Source: CBFGTJ01 sp965651815
GTDB lineage: Bacteria > Actinomycetota > Acidimicrobiia > Acidimicrobiales > Microtrichaceae
NCBI GenBank assembly: GCA_965651815.1
Contig: CBFGTJ010000192.1
Coordinates: 1 to 6,069 of the forward strand
Length of the DNA stretch: 6,069 nt
Direction of reading: 5' to 3'
This document shows, in pieces, positions 5,620-6,069 of the stretch (position 1 is the stretch's first letter; every line of letters starts with the position of its first letter). The notes under the pieces were generated by a model. The model saw only the letters and a list, made by a program, of their open reading frames with translations. It made no database searches and was not told where the DNA came from. A program made the translations under genes and the position numbers.

Positions 5620-6069
5620 ATGCCTTCCAACGGCACGGGGAATCCGGACGGGGAGCGCGGGGTTGCCGCCGACGTGAGCCTCGCCGTCGCGCCCCCAGCG
5701 CCCCACCTCGACGACGCAGACCCCGACCTCGACCCGTCGGCCGACGACCCGACCGTCGGCGACGACGTCCCACCGCCCGCCAGCTCCATCCAGGAGGGCG
5801 AGACCGGCGACGACGTGTTCAACCGCCTGGTCCTTCCCGAGGTGGACGTGATGTGGCGCGTCGCGCTGTCGCTGACGCGCAACCGCGCCGACGCCGAGGA
5901 CCTGGTCCAGGAGAGCCTGCTGCGCGCCTACCGCGCGATCGACACCTTCGACGGCCGGTACCCCCGTGCCTGGCTGCTGACGATCCTCCGCAACACCGAG
6001 CGCAACCGGCACCGCCGCCGCCGGCCGGAGCTGCTGCGCGAACCCGAGATCGCCGAGGAGCGCGTCCCC
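5620..6069 (+). CDS. ECF-type RNA polymerase sigma factor, 3' truncated by the window end
   Basis: The reading frame opens at ATG 5620 and is open to the last base, giving the first 150 residues. Residues 1-65 form a low-complexity extension rich in Asp, Pro and Ala (for example HLDDADPDLDPSADDP), which is probably disordered. Sigma region 2 covers about residues 66-135. The core-binding helix contains NRADAEDLVQESLLRAYRAI (88-107), and RYPRAWLLTILRNTERNRHR (113-132) is the promoter-melting and -10 recognition part. A basic RHRRRR run and an acidic linker follow. Region 4 lies beyond the window, so the subgroup and any partner anti-sigma gene cannot be named. It lacks the WLPEP-type linker in the part seen, so it is not an obvious second ECF41 member. 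It is divergent from the aldehyde dehydrogenase gene, and the repeat cluster lies upstream of it. Confidence 0.9.
   Translation, partial: MPSNGTGNPDGERGVAADVSLAVAPPAPHLDDADPDLDPSADDPTVGDDVPPPASSIQEGETGDDVFNRLVLPEVDVMWRVALSLTRNRADAEDLVQESLLRAYRAIDTFDGRYPRAWLLTILRNTERNRHRRRRPELLREPEIAEERVP

Noticed and set aside
5485..6012. Minus-strand open frame opposite the second sigma factor (175 codons)
   Set aside because: It has no recognisable domain and spans the repeat cluster. The plus-strand frame encodes an unmistakable sigma region 2.

Overview
The window is very GC-rich, and almost every codon third position is G or C. It carries ECF sigma factors and probable leaderless promoters. This points to a high-GC actinomycete. 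Pseudonocardiaceae-like genera such as Pseudonocardia or Actinomycetospora are a reasonable guess, but no marker gene here fixes the genus. I see no rRNA, tRNA, CRISPR array, transposase or phage gene.

Layout from left to right. Bases 1-267 hold the C-terminal end of a glycine-rich, PGRS-like protein, followed by a strong GC hairpin terminator. Bases 408-1268 encode a classical short-chain dehydrogenase/reductase (SDR), probably made from a leaderless transcript. Bases 1282-3739 form a compact two-gene operon. It encodes an FAD-dependent amine-oxidase/phytoene-desaturase-like oxidoreductase and, overlapping it by ATGA, a SigJ/ECF41-type sigma factor with a SnoaL-like C-terminal extension. A convergent intergenic hairpin (3769-3818) separates this operon from a minus-strand NAD(P)+-dependent aldehyde dehydrogenase (3866-5326). 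The 293-base divergent region after it (5327-5619) contains the aldehyde dehydrogenase ribosome binding site, a perfect 24-bp inverted repeat inside a cluster of related short repeats, and a leaderless-type promoter. That promoter belongs to a second ECF sigma factor (5620 to the window end, truncated).

The most interesting part is the oxidoreductase-sigma pair. The sigma factor shows the hallmarks of ECF41: a WLPEP linker motif, a DGG-type motif and an NPEKL C-terminal motif. Fourteen bases after the SDR stop, upstream of the oxidoreductase, the sequence reads TGTCACA, exactly 16 bases, CGTC. As I recall it, that is the promoter signature described for ECF41 sigma factors. The sigma factor therefore probably drives its own operon and the oxidoreductase, with the fused C-terminal domain doing the job of an anti-sigma factor. 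No separate anti-sigma gene is visible. The SDR and the aldehyde dehydrogenase would suit oxidation of an alcohol or aldehyde, but nothing in the sequence fixes their substrates or shows that they act together.
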